From assembly GCA_040217695.1 (NCBI GenBank), contig JBEHWO010000100.1, positions 1 through 18,044 on the forward strand: a stretch of 18,044 nt of DNA. The letters are read 5' to 3'. The notes beneath the pieces were generated by a model that made no database searches, was not told the origin of the DNA, and saw nothing but the letters and a program-made list of their open reading frames with translations. Both the position numbers and the translations under genes were made by a program. This DNA is from CALARM01 sp040217695 (GTDB taxonomy: Bacteria; Vulcanimicrobiota; SpSt-956; JAKJGF01). Of the stretch, positions 6,208 through 14,519 are shown in pieces (the first letter of the stretch is position 1; every line of letters starts with the position of its first letter).

Positions 6208-6279
6208 AATGTTTTAATTCTATTCCTGAAGCAGTCATTTTAGACTGATAAAGCTTGTTTAATAAAGGCAGACTTTACC

Positions 6280-7071
6280 ATGGATGATGAAGTAAAAGAA
6301 CTCTGGGCACAGTTTAATGAAAAAAAAGATAAAGACAGTAGAGATGCCTTAATAGAACACTATTTATCTCTTGTTAAAAAAATAGCCGGCCGGATTAATA
6401 GATGTGTGAGCACTACCATAGAATTTGAAGATCTGGTAAGTGATGGAATATTCGGACTTATTAAAGCGATTAATAATTTCGATATAACCAGAGGAATAAA
6501 ATTTGAAACCTATGCAACTCCCGTTATAAGAGGGTCTATATTAAATTCTCTCAGGGCTCTTGACTGGATTCCTGAAAGGATAAGAGGAAAAGCAAGAGAA
6601 CTTGAAAAGGTATCTGTACAGTTTGCCAGCGACCATGGGAGAGAAGGCACAAAAGAAGAACTTGCAGAAGTTATGGAAATGAGTGCCAGTGAGCTTTATG
6701 AGCTTATTGCAAACCTTGGTTGCGCTTATTTACTTTCTCTCAATCAGCCATTTTCCACTTCATCCAGTGAAGATGAAATGGAAATTATGGATACCATATC
6801 AGATAACCGCAGCATAGAACCTTCTATAGAACTGGCTTTTATTGAGCAGAGAGAAGAACTTAATAAAGCTATGGAAAATCTCCCTTCGCGGGAGCGAATG
6901 CTTGTAGAATACCATTATTTTAAGAGAATGACCTTTGAACAGATTGCCCCTCATCTGGGTGTTACCAAACAGAGAGTGTCACAGCTCCATACAAGAGCAC
7001 TTAAAATGCTCAGAGAAAATCTGACCATGGAAGAATTTGATATACAGGAAGAAGGCTATAGCTGGTTTTGA
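6280..7071 (+). CDS. fliA: FliA/WhiG-type RNA polymerase sigma factor (sigma-28)
   Basis: 263 residues, the usual size for sigma-28. Region 2 (about 20-95) includes LIEHYLSLVKKIAGRI, EFEDLVSDGIFGLIKAINNFD and the promoter-melting/-10 segment FETYATPVIRGSILNSLRALDWIPERI. Region 3 spans about 110-165 (TKEELAEVMEMSASEL, LLSLNQPF). The region 4 helix-turn-helix is about 200-245 (LPSRERMLVEYHYFKRMTFEQIAPHLGVTKQRVSQLHTRAL). FliA directs transcription of late flagellar genes when its anti-sigma factor FlgM is exported. The flagellar neighbours support this role over WhiG- or SigB-like roles. An AAAGGCAG element precedes the ATG. No flgM is visible in the window. Confidence 0.92.
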   Translation: MDDEVKELWAQFNEKKDKDSRDALIEHYLSLVKKIAGRINRCVSTTIEFEDLVSDGIFGLIKAINNFDITRGIKFETYATPVIRGSILNSLRALDWIPERIRGKARELEKVSVQFASDHGREGTKEELAEVMEMSASELYELIANLGCAYLLSLNQPFSTSSSEDEMEIMDTISDNRSIEPSIELAFIEQREELNKAMENLPSRERMLVEYHYFKRMTFEQIAPHLGVTKQRVSQLHTRALKMLRENLTMEEFDIQEEGYSWF

Positions 7072-7083
7072 TAGGAGTAAGAA

Positions 7084-7518
7084 ATGAAAAAAGGAAGACA
7101 GAAATTATTCTATCCGTCAGGTGCCGCAGGGAGCAAAATAAACCCCGTATCTTCATCCAGAACATCACCTCAGAAGCCTTATTCTTCTCAGATACAGAAT
7201 AAAAAAGACAGAGTTGACCCGGAAGAACAGAAAAAATTTATGGAGACTATGGGAGGAGCTCTGCATAAGCTTAAAGAGGAAAAAAAAGAAGAAGAAGAAA
7301 GAGAAAGGAAAAGACTGATCCAGGAAAAAGAACTGAAAAAAATGCCTAAAATGATCATCCCTGACCTGGGCCCTGATTTCCGGCATGAAGTGAAATTCAC
7401 TCATACAGATGAAGGCAGCCAGGAATTCATGAGGAGAATAGAAGATAAGGCCGGTTTAAGAAACAGAGATTTGAAATCTGCAGAATTAAGAGGAGATATG
7501 CTTGATATAGAGGGATAA
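7084..7518 (+). CDS. Small charged coiled-coil protein of unknown function
   Basis: 144 residues, not recognised. It starts 12 bp after the sigma-factor stop with AGGAG at 7073-7077, so it is almost certainly co-transcribed. Residues 1-45 are Ser/Pro/Lys-rich and probably disordered. Residues about 48-92 form a highly charged Lys/Glu helix with a run of six glutamates and lysines (KKEEEERERKR). A short C-terminal part follows (about 93-144: PKMIIPDLGPDFRHEVKF, then RRIEDKAGLRNRDL). There are no membrane segments, signal peptide or cysteines. Position suggests a flagellar accessory or anti-sigma-like role, but the sequence does not show one. Confidence 0.7.
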   Translation: MKKGRQKLFYPSGAAGSKINPVSSSRTSPQKPYSSQIQNKKDRVDPEEQKKFMETMGGALHKLKEEKKEEEERERKRLIQEKELKKMPKMIIPDLGPDFRHEVKFTHTDEGSQEFMRRIEDKAGLRNRDLKSAELRGDMLDIEG

Positions 7519-7521
7519 GCA

Positions 7522-7618
7522 GTGACCAGTGACCACAGTGACCAGTGACCAGTGACCAGTGACCAGTTATCAGTGAACATGTACAAAATCTGTTTATCGC
7601 TCACGCCTCACGCCTCAC
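7522..7618. repeat. Convergent heptamer arrays between facing genes
   Basis: GTGA occurs at 7522, 7529, 7538, 7545, 7552, 7559 and 7573, with GTTA at 7566 (unit GTGACCA). One 2-base insertion shifts the register after the second unit. TCAC units at 7601, 7608 and 7615 point the other way. Each half is in the GTGA sense for the gene that ends beside it. The TCAC half supplies the stop codon and last residues of the - strand kinase. Confidence 0.88.
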
Positions 7619-9512
7619 TTCCCATTTTTCTGATCATATTATTTAATTCTTCAACTTTTCCGGTATTGTTCAGACAGGTAAACAGGAGCTTTGCTTTTTC
7701 AATATTTTTTACTGCTTTTTCTTTTACCTCCGGATCTTTCGATTTATTATTCAAAAAATGTTCCAGATAAAAATTCCCGAGTTCAAATAGACTTTCTGCT
7801 ATCTCATAAGAGCTTTTCGTGTTTTCCAGAAGTTTTACACTTTTATATAAATACTCCCCCCCTTTTTCTTTTTGACCGGTTTTTGTATAATATTTACCCA
7901 GTGTTCTGAATATTATTCCTCCCGGTACTTTCTCCTGGATTTGCTGCGATAAAATCAATAATTCTTTTACATATATATTGCTTTCTTTTATCATGTCCAT
8001 TTTAATCAGAGTATCTACTAAACCTGACAGGCCTTCTGCTTTCAGTGTCATATCATCAACGATACATGCCCGGAAATGTTCTGCAGCTGAAATAAGCTTA
8101 TCGGTCAATAAATGTATTTTCCCCATACCTGTATGAGCTTTTACTTCTCCTGTTTTTAACCCTTTTTCTTCTGATATGGTGAGTAATTTTCTGAAAAACT
8201 GTTCAGATTCTTCCAGGTTTCCTTCGTTTAAATAAATAGTTCCGAGTATAGAGAGTATTTTTGCAGATGAACTGGTCGGGTTTTTCTGCAGAGATAGACT
8301 CTTTTCCAGATAATATTTACTTTCTTCTTCACAGCACGTATGTTCATATATGTCTTCACCGAGTCTGCCGTAGAGGAAGGCCATGGATGCAAAATCCCTG
8401 GCTTTTTCAGCTTCTTTTATTGCCTGTTTCAATATATCCATTGCTTTATTTATATTATTTAACCTGTTTCTGTATAGATCTTCTATTTCCAGCAGAGTCT
8501 GGAGGACAGAATTAAAATTCTTTATTTCACGAAATAGTTCTATAGATTTTTTCAGACAATCCAGACTTTTTTCTATTTCTCCGTTTATCCTGAATGTTTT
8601 TGCAAGATGAAAGAGTCTTTTTCCTTCAAGATTTTTGAAGATAATATCTGTTTCTTCTCTGTTTGTGGTTTTTACGGGAGAAATTTTTGTTCTTTCTTCC
8701 ATGATTACCGTATTTAAAGCTTCTCTCAGAGCTAAAGCAGAAGGATATCTTTTCTCAGGGGCTTTTTCCAGTAATTTCATTATAATATTCTGAAGGTTTT
8801 CACTTATTTCAGGATTTAATTCACGGGGGCTGGCCGGAATAACTGTACTTTGCTGCATAAGAAGAGCGGCAAAACTTTCTTCTTTAAACGGCGGAGAGCC
8901 TGTAGAAAGCTCATATAAAGTTACTCCCAGAGAATAAAGATCTGACAGAGGAGTTATATCCTGTCCGAGTATTTGTTCCGGAGACATATAGGTTAGAGTG
9001 CCTATGAGAGAACCGTTAAGTGTAATTCTGGGAAGGTTATTCAGTAAATCTTTTGCCACGCCGAAGTCTGTTATTTTTACGATTCCTTCCGGTGATACGA
9101 GAATATTGGCAGGTTTTATATCTCTGTGGACTATGCCTTTTGAGTGGGCATGGCTCAGAGCAGAACAGATTTGAACGGAAGATTTCAGAAGACAATCTAT
9201 GGGAGAAGGAGAAAGATTCAAATATTCTTTTAACATTACACCGTTTACATATTCCATTACGATATAGCTGCCTTTTTCTCTTTGAACAAATCTGTAAAAA
9301 GATACTATATTGGGATGATGAAGTCTTGAAATCAAAAGGGCTTCTCTCTGAAATCTTTTTAAATCATTTTCCGGCACATCACTGTCCGATAATATCTTTA
9401 TTGCAACTTCTCTTTTTTCTGAACTATCATAACAGAGAAGAACAATACCGGTACCGCCTCTGCCCAGTTCTTTTATTATTTCATAACGACTGTCAGGAAT
9501 TATGTCCGCCAC
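7608..9512 (-). CDS. Ser/Thr protein kinase with C-terminal TPR-like repeats
   Basis: 634 residues from a GTG start (MADIIPDSRYEI), with AAAGGT just upstream. Eukaryotic-type (Hanks) kinase domain at about 10-270: glycine loop GRGGTGIV (17-24), ATP lysine K39 (VAIK), E57, catalytic HRD loop HRDIKPANIL (129-138, D131, N136), DFG at 149-151 and MSPEQ. All catalytic residues are present, so it should be active. Residues about 300-630 form repeated helical pairs of TPR type (for example ILSILGTIYLNEGNLEESEQFF), probably a protein-binding scaffold. There is no transmembrane segment, so it is cytosolic. It is last in an operon, 41 bp after an APC permease. The Ser-Glu-Ala-stop end is heptamer-repeat DNA. 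Substrate unknown; regulation of the permease is only a guess. Confidence 0.93.
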   Translation of the reverse strand: MADIIPDSRYEIIKELGRGGTGIVLLCYDSSEKREVAIKILSDSDVPENDLKRFQREALLISRLHHPNIVSFYRFVQREKGSYIVMEYVNGVMLKEYLNLSPSPIDCLLKSSVQICSALSHAHSKGIVHRDIKPANILVSPEGIVKITDFGVAKDLLNNLPRITLNGSLIGTLTYMSPEQILGQDITPLSDLYSLGVTLYELSTGSPPFKEESFAALLMQQSTVIPASPRELNPEISENLQNIIMKLLEKAPEKRYPSALALREALNTVIMEERTKISPVKTTNREETDIIFKNLEGKRLFHLAKTFRINGEIEKSLDCLKKSIELFREIKNFNSVLQTLLEIEDLYRNRLNNINKAMDILKQAIKEAEKARDFASMAFLYGRLGEDIYEHTCCEEESKYYLEKSLSLQKNPTSSSAKILSILGTIYLNEGNLEESEQFFRKLLTISEEKGLKTGEVKAHTGMGKIHLLTDKLISAAEHFRACIVDDMTLKAEGLSGLVDTLIKMDMIKESNIYVKELLILSQQIQEKVPGGIIFRTLGKYYTKTGQKEKGGEYLYKSVKLLENTKSSYEIAESLFELGNFYLEHFLNNKSKDPEVKEKAVKNIEKAKLLFTCLNNTGKVEELNNMIRKMGSEA

Positions 9513-9553
9513 TTTTCTACCTTTCCGGCTTATAAGTGTTCAGCTTTCGGTGC

Positions 9554-10987
9554 TTAAATTTCAGTAAAATCTGATGTGTTTACAGATGATAGCTGGCTGA
9601 TGCCTGCTGAAACTTTTGCCATCTTTCCTCTGAAATAAAAAAACATTGCTATTACAATAAATAACAGTGAGCCTCCTATTAATTTCCCTTCATAAAGGAA
9701 TATGTTTTTTGTTCCTTCAGGAGGTATGGAACTGAAAAACATACTTAACAGTGTAATGAGAAGCCCTGTAATAGATACGATATATATGCCGGCTATTCCT
9801 CCCGGAATTAAACCTCCCATGAATTTTTCTTTCTTTTTTATTATAAGGAGAGACATAAACATGTAAACATAGGGAATAAAGGTTACAATTACTGTCATAT
9901 CCACAAGCAGTGTATAGGCTTCTTTAACAGTTGACCCTGCAATGGCCATGATAATAAATACGGAAGAAATAAATCCCTGAAAAAGAATTGCCACATAAGG
10001 AGTATGCCATCTGGGGTGTATTTTACCGAAAGAAGACGGCAGGAAATTATCAATACCTGCTACAAATGGAATTCTTGCAGAGCCTGACAGCCATGCCCCT
10101 GTTCCTCCCACTCCGCCGAGAACGATAAATACTGCAATAATACTTGTAATAACAGGGAATCCTGTTTTTAATTCCACTGATTTTATTGCCTGAAGGAGTC
10201 CTGTTATAACACTTATTTCTTCCCCGGGAAGAGCAGCAAGGAGAGACAACGTACCTGCTATATATATAAAGGCTATCATTATTCCTGAAATAATTATAGC
10301 CTGTGGTAAAATTTTTCCGGGCTCCTTTATTTCATCACCCATTACAGAGGCAAGTTCAAGGCCGGCAAAACCGAAACATAGAGTGGAAAAAAAAGCAATC
10401 ATTTTTATATTCCCAAAATCAGGAATAAGAGCTTTAAATGTAAAGGGACTGGCAAAACCGAATTTCCAAGTAACGAAAGATCCGGCACATATGAGAACCA
10501 CTATAGGTATCCAGGTCGCAATAGCCCCGAGATTTTGAACCCATTTTCCTGTTTTCATGCCCACAGTATTCAGTATTATGGCGAGCCACAGGATTACAAG
10601 ACAGAATATGAGATTATAAAGTCTGTTTTTTTCCAGATAAAGAGCGGAGTTCCCAAATATATAGACAGACGAACCTGCCATGTATATAAGAAGTGTGGGG
10701 TAGTATATGAGATTGGAAGTCCAGTAGCACCATCCGCATATGAAACCATGAAATTCTCCGAAACTATGTTTGACCCACTGATATATGCCGCCTTCGGAAG
10801 GATATATGCGGGATAGTTCCATTACGGTAAGCCCCTGTGGTATAAAGAATAAGAGAGCGGCCAGTATCCAGAGGATAATGGAAGACATGCCTCCTGCCGC
10901 GGCATTTGAAATCCACCTGAGTCCTACAATGGCGGCAATATTAAAAAGTATGAGATCCCTGAGCCCGAGTTCTCTCTTCAGATCCAT
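9554..10987 (-). CDS. APC-superfamily amino acid permease
   Basis: 477 residues, an integral membrane protein with about twelve hydrophobic helices. The N-terminus (LGLRDLILFNIAAIVGLRWI), the TM2-3 region (YPSEGGIYQWVKHSFGEFHGFICGWCYW) and TM6-like segment (CFGFAGLELASVMGDEIKEPGKILPQAI) are typical of APC transporters, closest in feel to the glutamate/GABA-antiporter-like group. Such proteins carry amino acids or polyamines with protons or by exchange; the substrate cannot be read here. Its ATG overlaps the end of the upstream secreted-protein gene by 10 bp (stop inside ATGGATCTGA), so translation is probably coupled. The TPR kinase gene follows. A regular, complete gene with no sign of damage. 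Confidence 0.88.
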   Translation of the reverse strand: MDLKRELGLRDLILFNIAAIVGLRWISNAAAGGMSSIILWILAALLFFIPQGLTVMELSRIYPSEGGIYQWVKHSFGEFHGFICGWCYWTSNLIYYPTLLIYMAGSSVYIFGNSALYLEKNRLYNLIFCLVILWLAIILNTVGMKTGKWVQNLGAIATWIPIVVLICAGSFVTWKFGFASPFTFKALIPDFGNIKMIAFFSTLCFGFAGLELASVMGDEIKEPGKILPQAIIISGIMIAFIYIAGTLSLLAALPGEEISVITGLLQAIKSVELKTGFPVITSIIAVFIVLGGVGGTGAWLSGSARIPFVAGIDNFLPSSFGKIHPRWHTPYVAILFQGFISSVFIIMAIAGSTVKEAYTLLVDMTVIVTFIPYVYMFMSLLIIKKKEKFMGGLIPGGIAGIYIVSITGLLITLLSMFFSSIPPEGTKNIFLYEGKLIGGSLLFIVIAMFFYFRGKMAKVSAGISQLSSVNTSDFTEI

Positions 10988-11694
10988 TTTTCTTCACAGG
11001 GAAAAGGAAATCTGTAAAAGGCATGTAACGTTTTTCCGTTTATAACAAAAACTGAAGATTCACCGGTTAAGTTTTTTAACTCTTTAAAATATTTAAAATC
11101 CAGATAGAGCCTGTAAGAAACTCCTTTTTTCACAGTTTCCGGAGATTTAAGGTCAGGCCATCCTTCAGGCCATGGAGTTCCTTTTTCATCCCCGAAGGGC
11201 ATGAGAATAACCTGGAACTTTGCCGGCTCCCATTCAGTGGCTTTAGAATTATTATAAGAAATAATTTTGTCGAACATATTAAGAAAAGCTTTCGGTGCAT
11301 GATTTCTTGCTTTTTCATCACTTCGCAGATTTGCATAAAGCCGGGCTGTTTCCCTCTGACCATCTTTGAATAGATAGATGGTATTTTCGACTTTATCATC
11401 AATAGTAACAGCTTCACAGTAAAGGTGAAATTCCTTCAGATTTTTCTCCCCATCGAGGGAAGCTATAAAATCGTTTTTTTCTTTTTCCGACAGTATGGCA
11501 GATAAATAGGAATCTTTTTCTTTTTTGTATATAACCAGGCCGTCATCATAGAGAGCAAATGTGGCACTGTTTGCTCCCATGATTTTGAAAAATGGATCTT
11601 TTTCCATTAATACTACAAGAGGTTGTCTTTCGGAAGCAAAGGAAGGTGTTATAAAAGATATCACTAATAATAGAAGAAAACATATTTTACACAT
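10978..11694 (-). CDS. Secreted protein of unknown function
   Basis: 238 residues with a clear signal peptide: short start MCK, hydrophobic core ICFLLLLVISFI, and a likely cleavage after PSFA (residue 20). The mature part is soluble, mixed alpha/beta by appearance, with no repeats and no family I recognise (fragments such as ATFALYDDGLVIYKK and KNLKEFHLYCEAV). AAAGGAGC at 11701-11708 (complement) sets the start. It is the first gene of the operon with the amino acid permease, overlapping it by 10 bp, so an envelope function tied to that transporter is conceivable but unproven. Cys2 and Cys5 lie in the signal peptide. There is no lipobox. Confidence 0.8.
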   Translation of the reverse strand: MCKICFLLLLVISFITPSFASERQPLVVLMEKDPFFKIMGANSATFALYDDGLVIYKKEKDSYLSAILSEKEKNDFIASLDGEKNLKEFHLYCEAVTIDDKVENTIYLFKDGQRETARLYANLRSDEKARNHAPKAFLNMFDKIISYNNSKATEWEPAKFQVILMPFGDEKGTPWPEGWPDLKSPETVKKGVSYRLYLDFKYFKELKNLTGESSVFVINGKTLHAFYRFPFPCEEKWI

Positions 11695-11785
11695 AAAAAA
11701 GCTCCTTTATCTAAGATTATGCGGAAGAGTTCGGCAGTCAGTCCGTTATAAATTTTTTAATGCAGGATTCACCATTTCCGTAAAA

Positions 11786-11803
11786 GCTGACTGCTGATAG
11801 CTG
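11786..11803. repeat. Short GCTGAnn heptamer run
   Basis: GCTGA occurs at 11786, 11793 and 11800, 7 nt apart, just downstream of the - strand protease gene stop. It is a variant of the intergenic heptamer theme, but its TGA-bearing strand is the + strand, opposite to the usual orientation after a stop. Confidence 0.5.
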
Positions 11804-11808
11804 AAAAA

Positions 11809-12777
11809 TTATTCTTCGTAATAGAGGAATTCCGGATCTATCTTTCTATAGTCTATAGTTCTGGTCGTAGTCGGGAATTCATATCCGTTAAAGATCTGCT
11901 CTTTATAATAATTATAGGATTCTTTCATTATATCGATAGATTCGCTTACATATTTAGCTTCTTCACTGTCAGGAGCCATGGTTTTCAGTTCTTTTTCCAT
12001 AGAAGCAATTTTATCTTTAAATCTCTGCGGGTAAGCAATATATTCTCTGAATGTTTCGGCAAAATGTTCTTTAAAGTTTTTTCTTGAATATTTCTCTGCC
12101 TTTGCACCGTCTTTCATCCAGGGATGGGATTCTACGTAGGCATCACACCTGTCCCATACCGTTCCCGTAGCATCCGGTGCTATGTTATCGGGATCATAAC
12201 CTTTTGCCGTTGCGTCTCCTTCTAAAGTATCTGCTCTTACCGTTATATCTCTGCCCCTGGAGTCTGAAATCGGTGGATATGGGCTTTCTCCCGGCACATC
12301 AGGTTTTAACGCATCATGAGTGGCATGACCGTACTCATGAATTGAAGTAAGGAGCATGGTCTGAACAGGAAAAGGTTTATCTGTTTTTGTGAAGCGGTAT
12401 ATTACAATATCTTTAAGCATTGGAGAATATCTTCCTGCCGCTCTTCCGTTCGGATCTTTTGCTTCCACAGAGAGAGGTAGATTTACCGGCCTTTTTTCTT
12501 TCGGCATTTTAGATACTACAGCTTCCATGCCTTTCATTAATTGTATCTGATCCTGATCTGTCATAAGGTTTGACGGACAGGAAAATTTTATACCCATTTC
12601 TGCAAGCCTGTTTTTCCCGGCAATTAATTCAGGGTTTATTGTATTTGCCGAAGGACTGATTTCGCCGGGTTTATATGAATCTACCTGTTCCGGATTCTTT
12701 AAAATTTTCTTATGTGAACCTGATAAAGAACCTGATTTTGCAACATGTGTATTGTAATTACTTTTAATCTCTGCCAT
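11809..12777 (-). CDS. Anthrax lethal factor-like (ATLF) zinc metalloprotease homologue
   Basis: 322 residues. The zincin motif is HEYGH (147-151) within LLTSIHEYGHATHDAL. Downstream, Y230 and E237 in KYSRKNFKEHFAETFREY fall at the same spacing as Tyr728 and the zinc-ligand Glu735 of Bacillus anthracis lethal factor (7 residues apart), and E241 matches the second glutamate of FFAEAF. That points to the ATLF-like superfamily (lethal factor, Pro-Pro endopeptidases). The C-terminal helices follow (about 250-300). There is no signal peptide; residues 1-50 are Ser/Lys/Pro-rich and look disordered. So it is either cytosolic or exported by a route without a cleaved signal. It is monocistronic, with a 126-nt leader after the proposed promoter. 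The leader carries AAAAGGGGAA before ATG. Substrate unknown. Confidence 0.72.
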   Translation of the reverse strand: MAEIKSNYNTHVAKSGSLSGSHKKILKNPEQVDSYKPGEISPSANTINPELIAGKNRLAEMGIKFSCPSNLMTDQDQIQLMKGMEAVVSKMPKEKRPVNLPLSVEAKDPNGRAAGRYSPMLKDIVIYRFTKTDKPFPVQTMLLTSIHEYGHATHDALKPDVPGESPYPPISDSRGRDITVRADTLEGDATAKGYDPDNIAPDATGTVWDRCDAYVESHPWMKDGAKAEKYSRKNFKEHFAETFREYIAYPQRFKDKIASMEKELKTMAPDSEEAKYVSESIDIMKESYNYYKEQIFNGYEFPTTTRTIDYRKIDPEFLYYEE

Positions 12778-12806
12778 GAAGGATTCCCCTTTTCTGTTAA
12801 TGTATC

Positions 12807-12835
12807 ACCGAGGTGAGCATAAATAATACATAACT
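12807..12835. repeat. 29-bp direct repeat, copy 1 (protease leader)
   Basis: Matches 12977-13005 at 26 of 29 positions, same orientation, 170 bp apart. The shared core is TAAATAATACATAA preceded by a small dyad (TCACC-GA-GGTGA at 12805-12816). It may be a duplicated operator. Confidence 0.7.
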
Positions 12836-12836
12836 G

Positions 12837-12864
12837 CTCCCGTCACGCTTAAGCGTGACGGGAG
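12837..12864. repeat. Perfect 28-bp palindrome
   Basis: The left half 12837-12850 (CTCCCGTCACGCTT) is the exact reverse complement of the right half 12851-12864, with no spacer. It contains GTCACGC/GCGTGAC, the heptamer theme. There is no T-run on either side, so intrinsic termination is doubtful. It lies in the untranslated leader of the protease gene. Confidence 0.85.
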
Positions 12865-12902
12865 GATGACCTTTATTAGATGCTTATGCTCAGGTCAATA
12901 AT

Positions 12903-12971
12903 ATTATAGAATAAATTCGTGAAAAGTAAAGTGTTTATGATGATTTAAGCTAAAGTTTAACATGTTGTTAA
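12903..12971 (-). promoter_or_regulatory. Putative promoter of the ATLF-like gene with TTAA boxes
   Basis: On the - strand, TATAAT (12903-12908) lies 16 bp from TTTACT (12925-12930). TTAA boxes upstream start at 12945, 12957 and 12968. The last two are 11 bp apart, the same spacing as before the fliK-like gene. The promoter is inferred from consensus. Confidence 0.42.
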
Positions 12972-12976
12972 CAATT

Positions 12977-13005
12977 ACCGGGGTGAGTATAAATAATACA
13001 TAATT
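12977..13005. repeat. 29-bp direct repeat, copy 2
   Basis: Second copy of the 12807-12835 sequence, upstream of the proposed protease promoter. The small dyad is degenerate here (TTACC-GG-GGTGA at 12975-12986). Confidence 0.7.
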
Positions 13006-13058
13006 ATAAAGGCTATGTTTTATCGTTCTCAACATGTAGATAACATCATCTAAAATAT

Positions 13059-14516
13059 CTAAAAATACTTGATTGCTGCCAGTAAAAGTCCGGCAAGGGC
13101 AAGTAACCACATATAGGGAACAGTCTCTTTTAAAATTTTCTGTGTATCCAGTGCCAGATAATTTGCTATCCATACATTATGGGTATTTGTAGGATCACAT
13201 ACACCCTGAATCATGCCTACCGAGAAAATAGCACCCATAATGGCTGTGCCGGGAATGGAACCCGTAGAAACCATTAATGCCATGAGACCGCTTCCAAGAC
13301 CCCACAGGTTAAGAGGCCCTCTGTATAATGCAAGGGGAGCGCAGATGGTGAAAAACAGAATATAACCTGTGCCGGAAGAGGGCATTACCGCAGTTATAAG
13401 AGGGGTCATAACAGATTTTACGCTGTCATGCATGACTGAATTTAAAAGCATGCCAATGCCTATCATAAGTGCCACTGCCGGTGCCACATTTGCTATGCCT
13501 TCAAAAATGGATTTAGTAAAAATTTGAACGGAATTTCTTCCTTTATGGATTGTTGTAATAATACAGTAAATCATTCCGGCCATAAGAGCCGGTATGATAG
13601 GGAATATATACGGAGGATTTAAATTTTCTATTCTGCTGATTAAAGCAGATCCGAAGACCAGCACAAGTGGTACCAGTGGCGTAAGGAGGGCATACCATGG
13701 TGGTTCATATTCTTTAGAAGGAATAACCGGTATTTCTTTTAACCCTTTTTTCAACCATACTTCTTTCTGCAGAGCCTCTACGTCAATGTCTCTTTTGAAA
13801 GCACTTTGAGGCATCTTTCGTTTCCTGATAAACCCTGTTTTTATACCGTCTTTTTTAAATTCCATCAAGATAAAAATAATTATGGAAATGAAGAATAATA
13901 TACCGAAAGGGCCTGCGAAATTTATGATTTCTTCTTTTTGAAGTTTCAGCACATCTATGTAAAGCTGCCAGTTTACGAAATTAAATACTCCTCCCAGTGA
14001 AAGAGAGAGGAGGAATATACATCCTGCTGTCATAGGTGTTATACCGATTGATAACATGATGGGAAATACTATTGTGGCCACCATGATAATAGCCCCGAGA
14101 CCTCCGAGAACAGTAAACAGTGTGGCTATGACAATTACAAGAGAGATTGCTATGATGAGAGGTCTGTCTCCTGCAAGTTCTGCAGTCTTTTTTATAAGGT
14201 TTTTTGCTATGCCTGTCTTATCTATTAACTGGCCCAGCATGGAACCGAAGAGCACTGTCATTATAGTGCCAGACAGTTTCCATGTGCCTTCGTCCAGAAC
14301 CAGTTTTATTATATTCTTTGCCGGTTCTGTTATCATAGACACAGGAACGGTATTTTTATTTAATATGATATGAAAAATTTCCGCAAAAGGAATCATTGAA
14401 ATAACTGAAATGATAAACGCCATAACAGGCAGTGCTATAAGTGCTGAAATTTTATTGGTATACATCAGTGCTGCCATGATAAAGAAAACCGTTATAATGA
14501 TAATTGCTATAAACAT
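13059..14516 (-). CDS. Ion-transporter-superfamily permease (GntP/CitM/DctM-like)
   Basis: 485 residues with about eleven to twelve hydrophobic helices and a basic cytoplasmic loop in the middle (about 225-275, KRKMPQSAFKRD). Two pseudo-symmetric halves, each ending in a Gly/Pro-rich re-entrant-like segment (LFTVLGGLGAIIMVATIVFP; LALYRGPLNLWGLGSG), suggest the ion transporter superfamily of organic-anion permeases (gluconate, citrate, C4-dicarboxylate types). The exact family and substrate cannot be settled by eye. The ATG lies 3 bp after the stop of the upstream kinase gene and has no strong ribosome site (only GAGG about 18 bases away), so its translation probably depends on that of the kinase. 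A complete gene. Confidence 0.78.
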   Translation of the reverse strand: MFIAIIIITVFFIMAALMYTNKISALIALPVMAFIISVISMIPFAEIFHIILNKNTVPVSMITEPAKNIIKLVLDEGTWKLSGTIMTVLFGSMLGQLIDKTGIAKNLIKKTAELAGDRPLIIAISLVIVIATLFTVLGGLGAIIMVATIVFPIMLSIGITPMTAGCIFLLSLSLGGVFNFVNWQLYIDVLKLQKEEIINFAGPFGILFFISIIIFILMEFKKDGIKTGFIRKRKMPQSAFKRDIDVEALQKEVWLKKGLKEIPVIPSKEYEPPWYALLTPLVPLVLVFGSALISRIENLNPPYIFPIIPALMAGMIYCIITTIHKGRNSVQIFTKSIFEGIANVAPAVALMIGIGMLLNSVMHDSVKSVMTPLITAVMPSSGTGYILFFTICAPLALYRGPLNLWGLGSGLMALMVSTGSIPGTAIMGAIFSVGMIQGVCDPTNTHNVWIANYLALDTQKILKETVPYMWLLALAGLLLAAIKYF

Positions 14517-14519
14517 AAT

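Noticed and set aside
9053..9535. Long open frame on the + strand inside the TPR-kinase gene
   Set aside because: It lies antisense within the conserved kinase domain, has no ribosome site, and its translation resembles no protein.
12837..12864. Perfect palindrome as an intrinsic terminator of the permease operon
   Set aside because: It lies about 200 bp beyond the permease stop, beyond the proposed protease promoter, and has no T-run on either strand.
12904..13173. Open frame on the - strand overlapping the end of the permease gene
   Set aside because: It overlaps conserved transporter sequence in another frame and runs into the proposed protease promoter; no family features.
14056..14373. 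Open frame on the + strand inside the permease gene
   Set aside because: Antisense shadow of a hydrophobic coding region, with no start context or recognisable domain.
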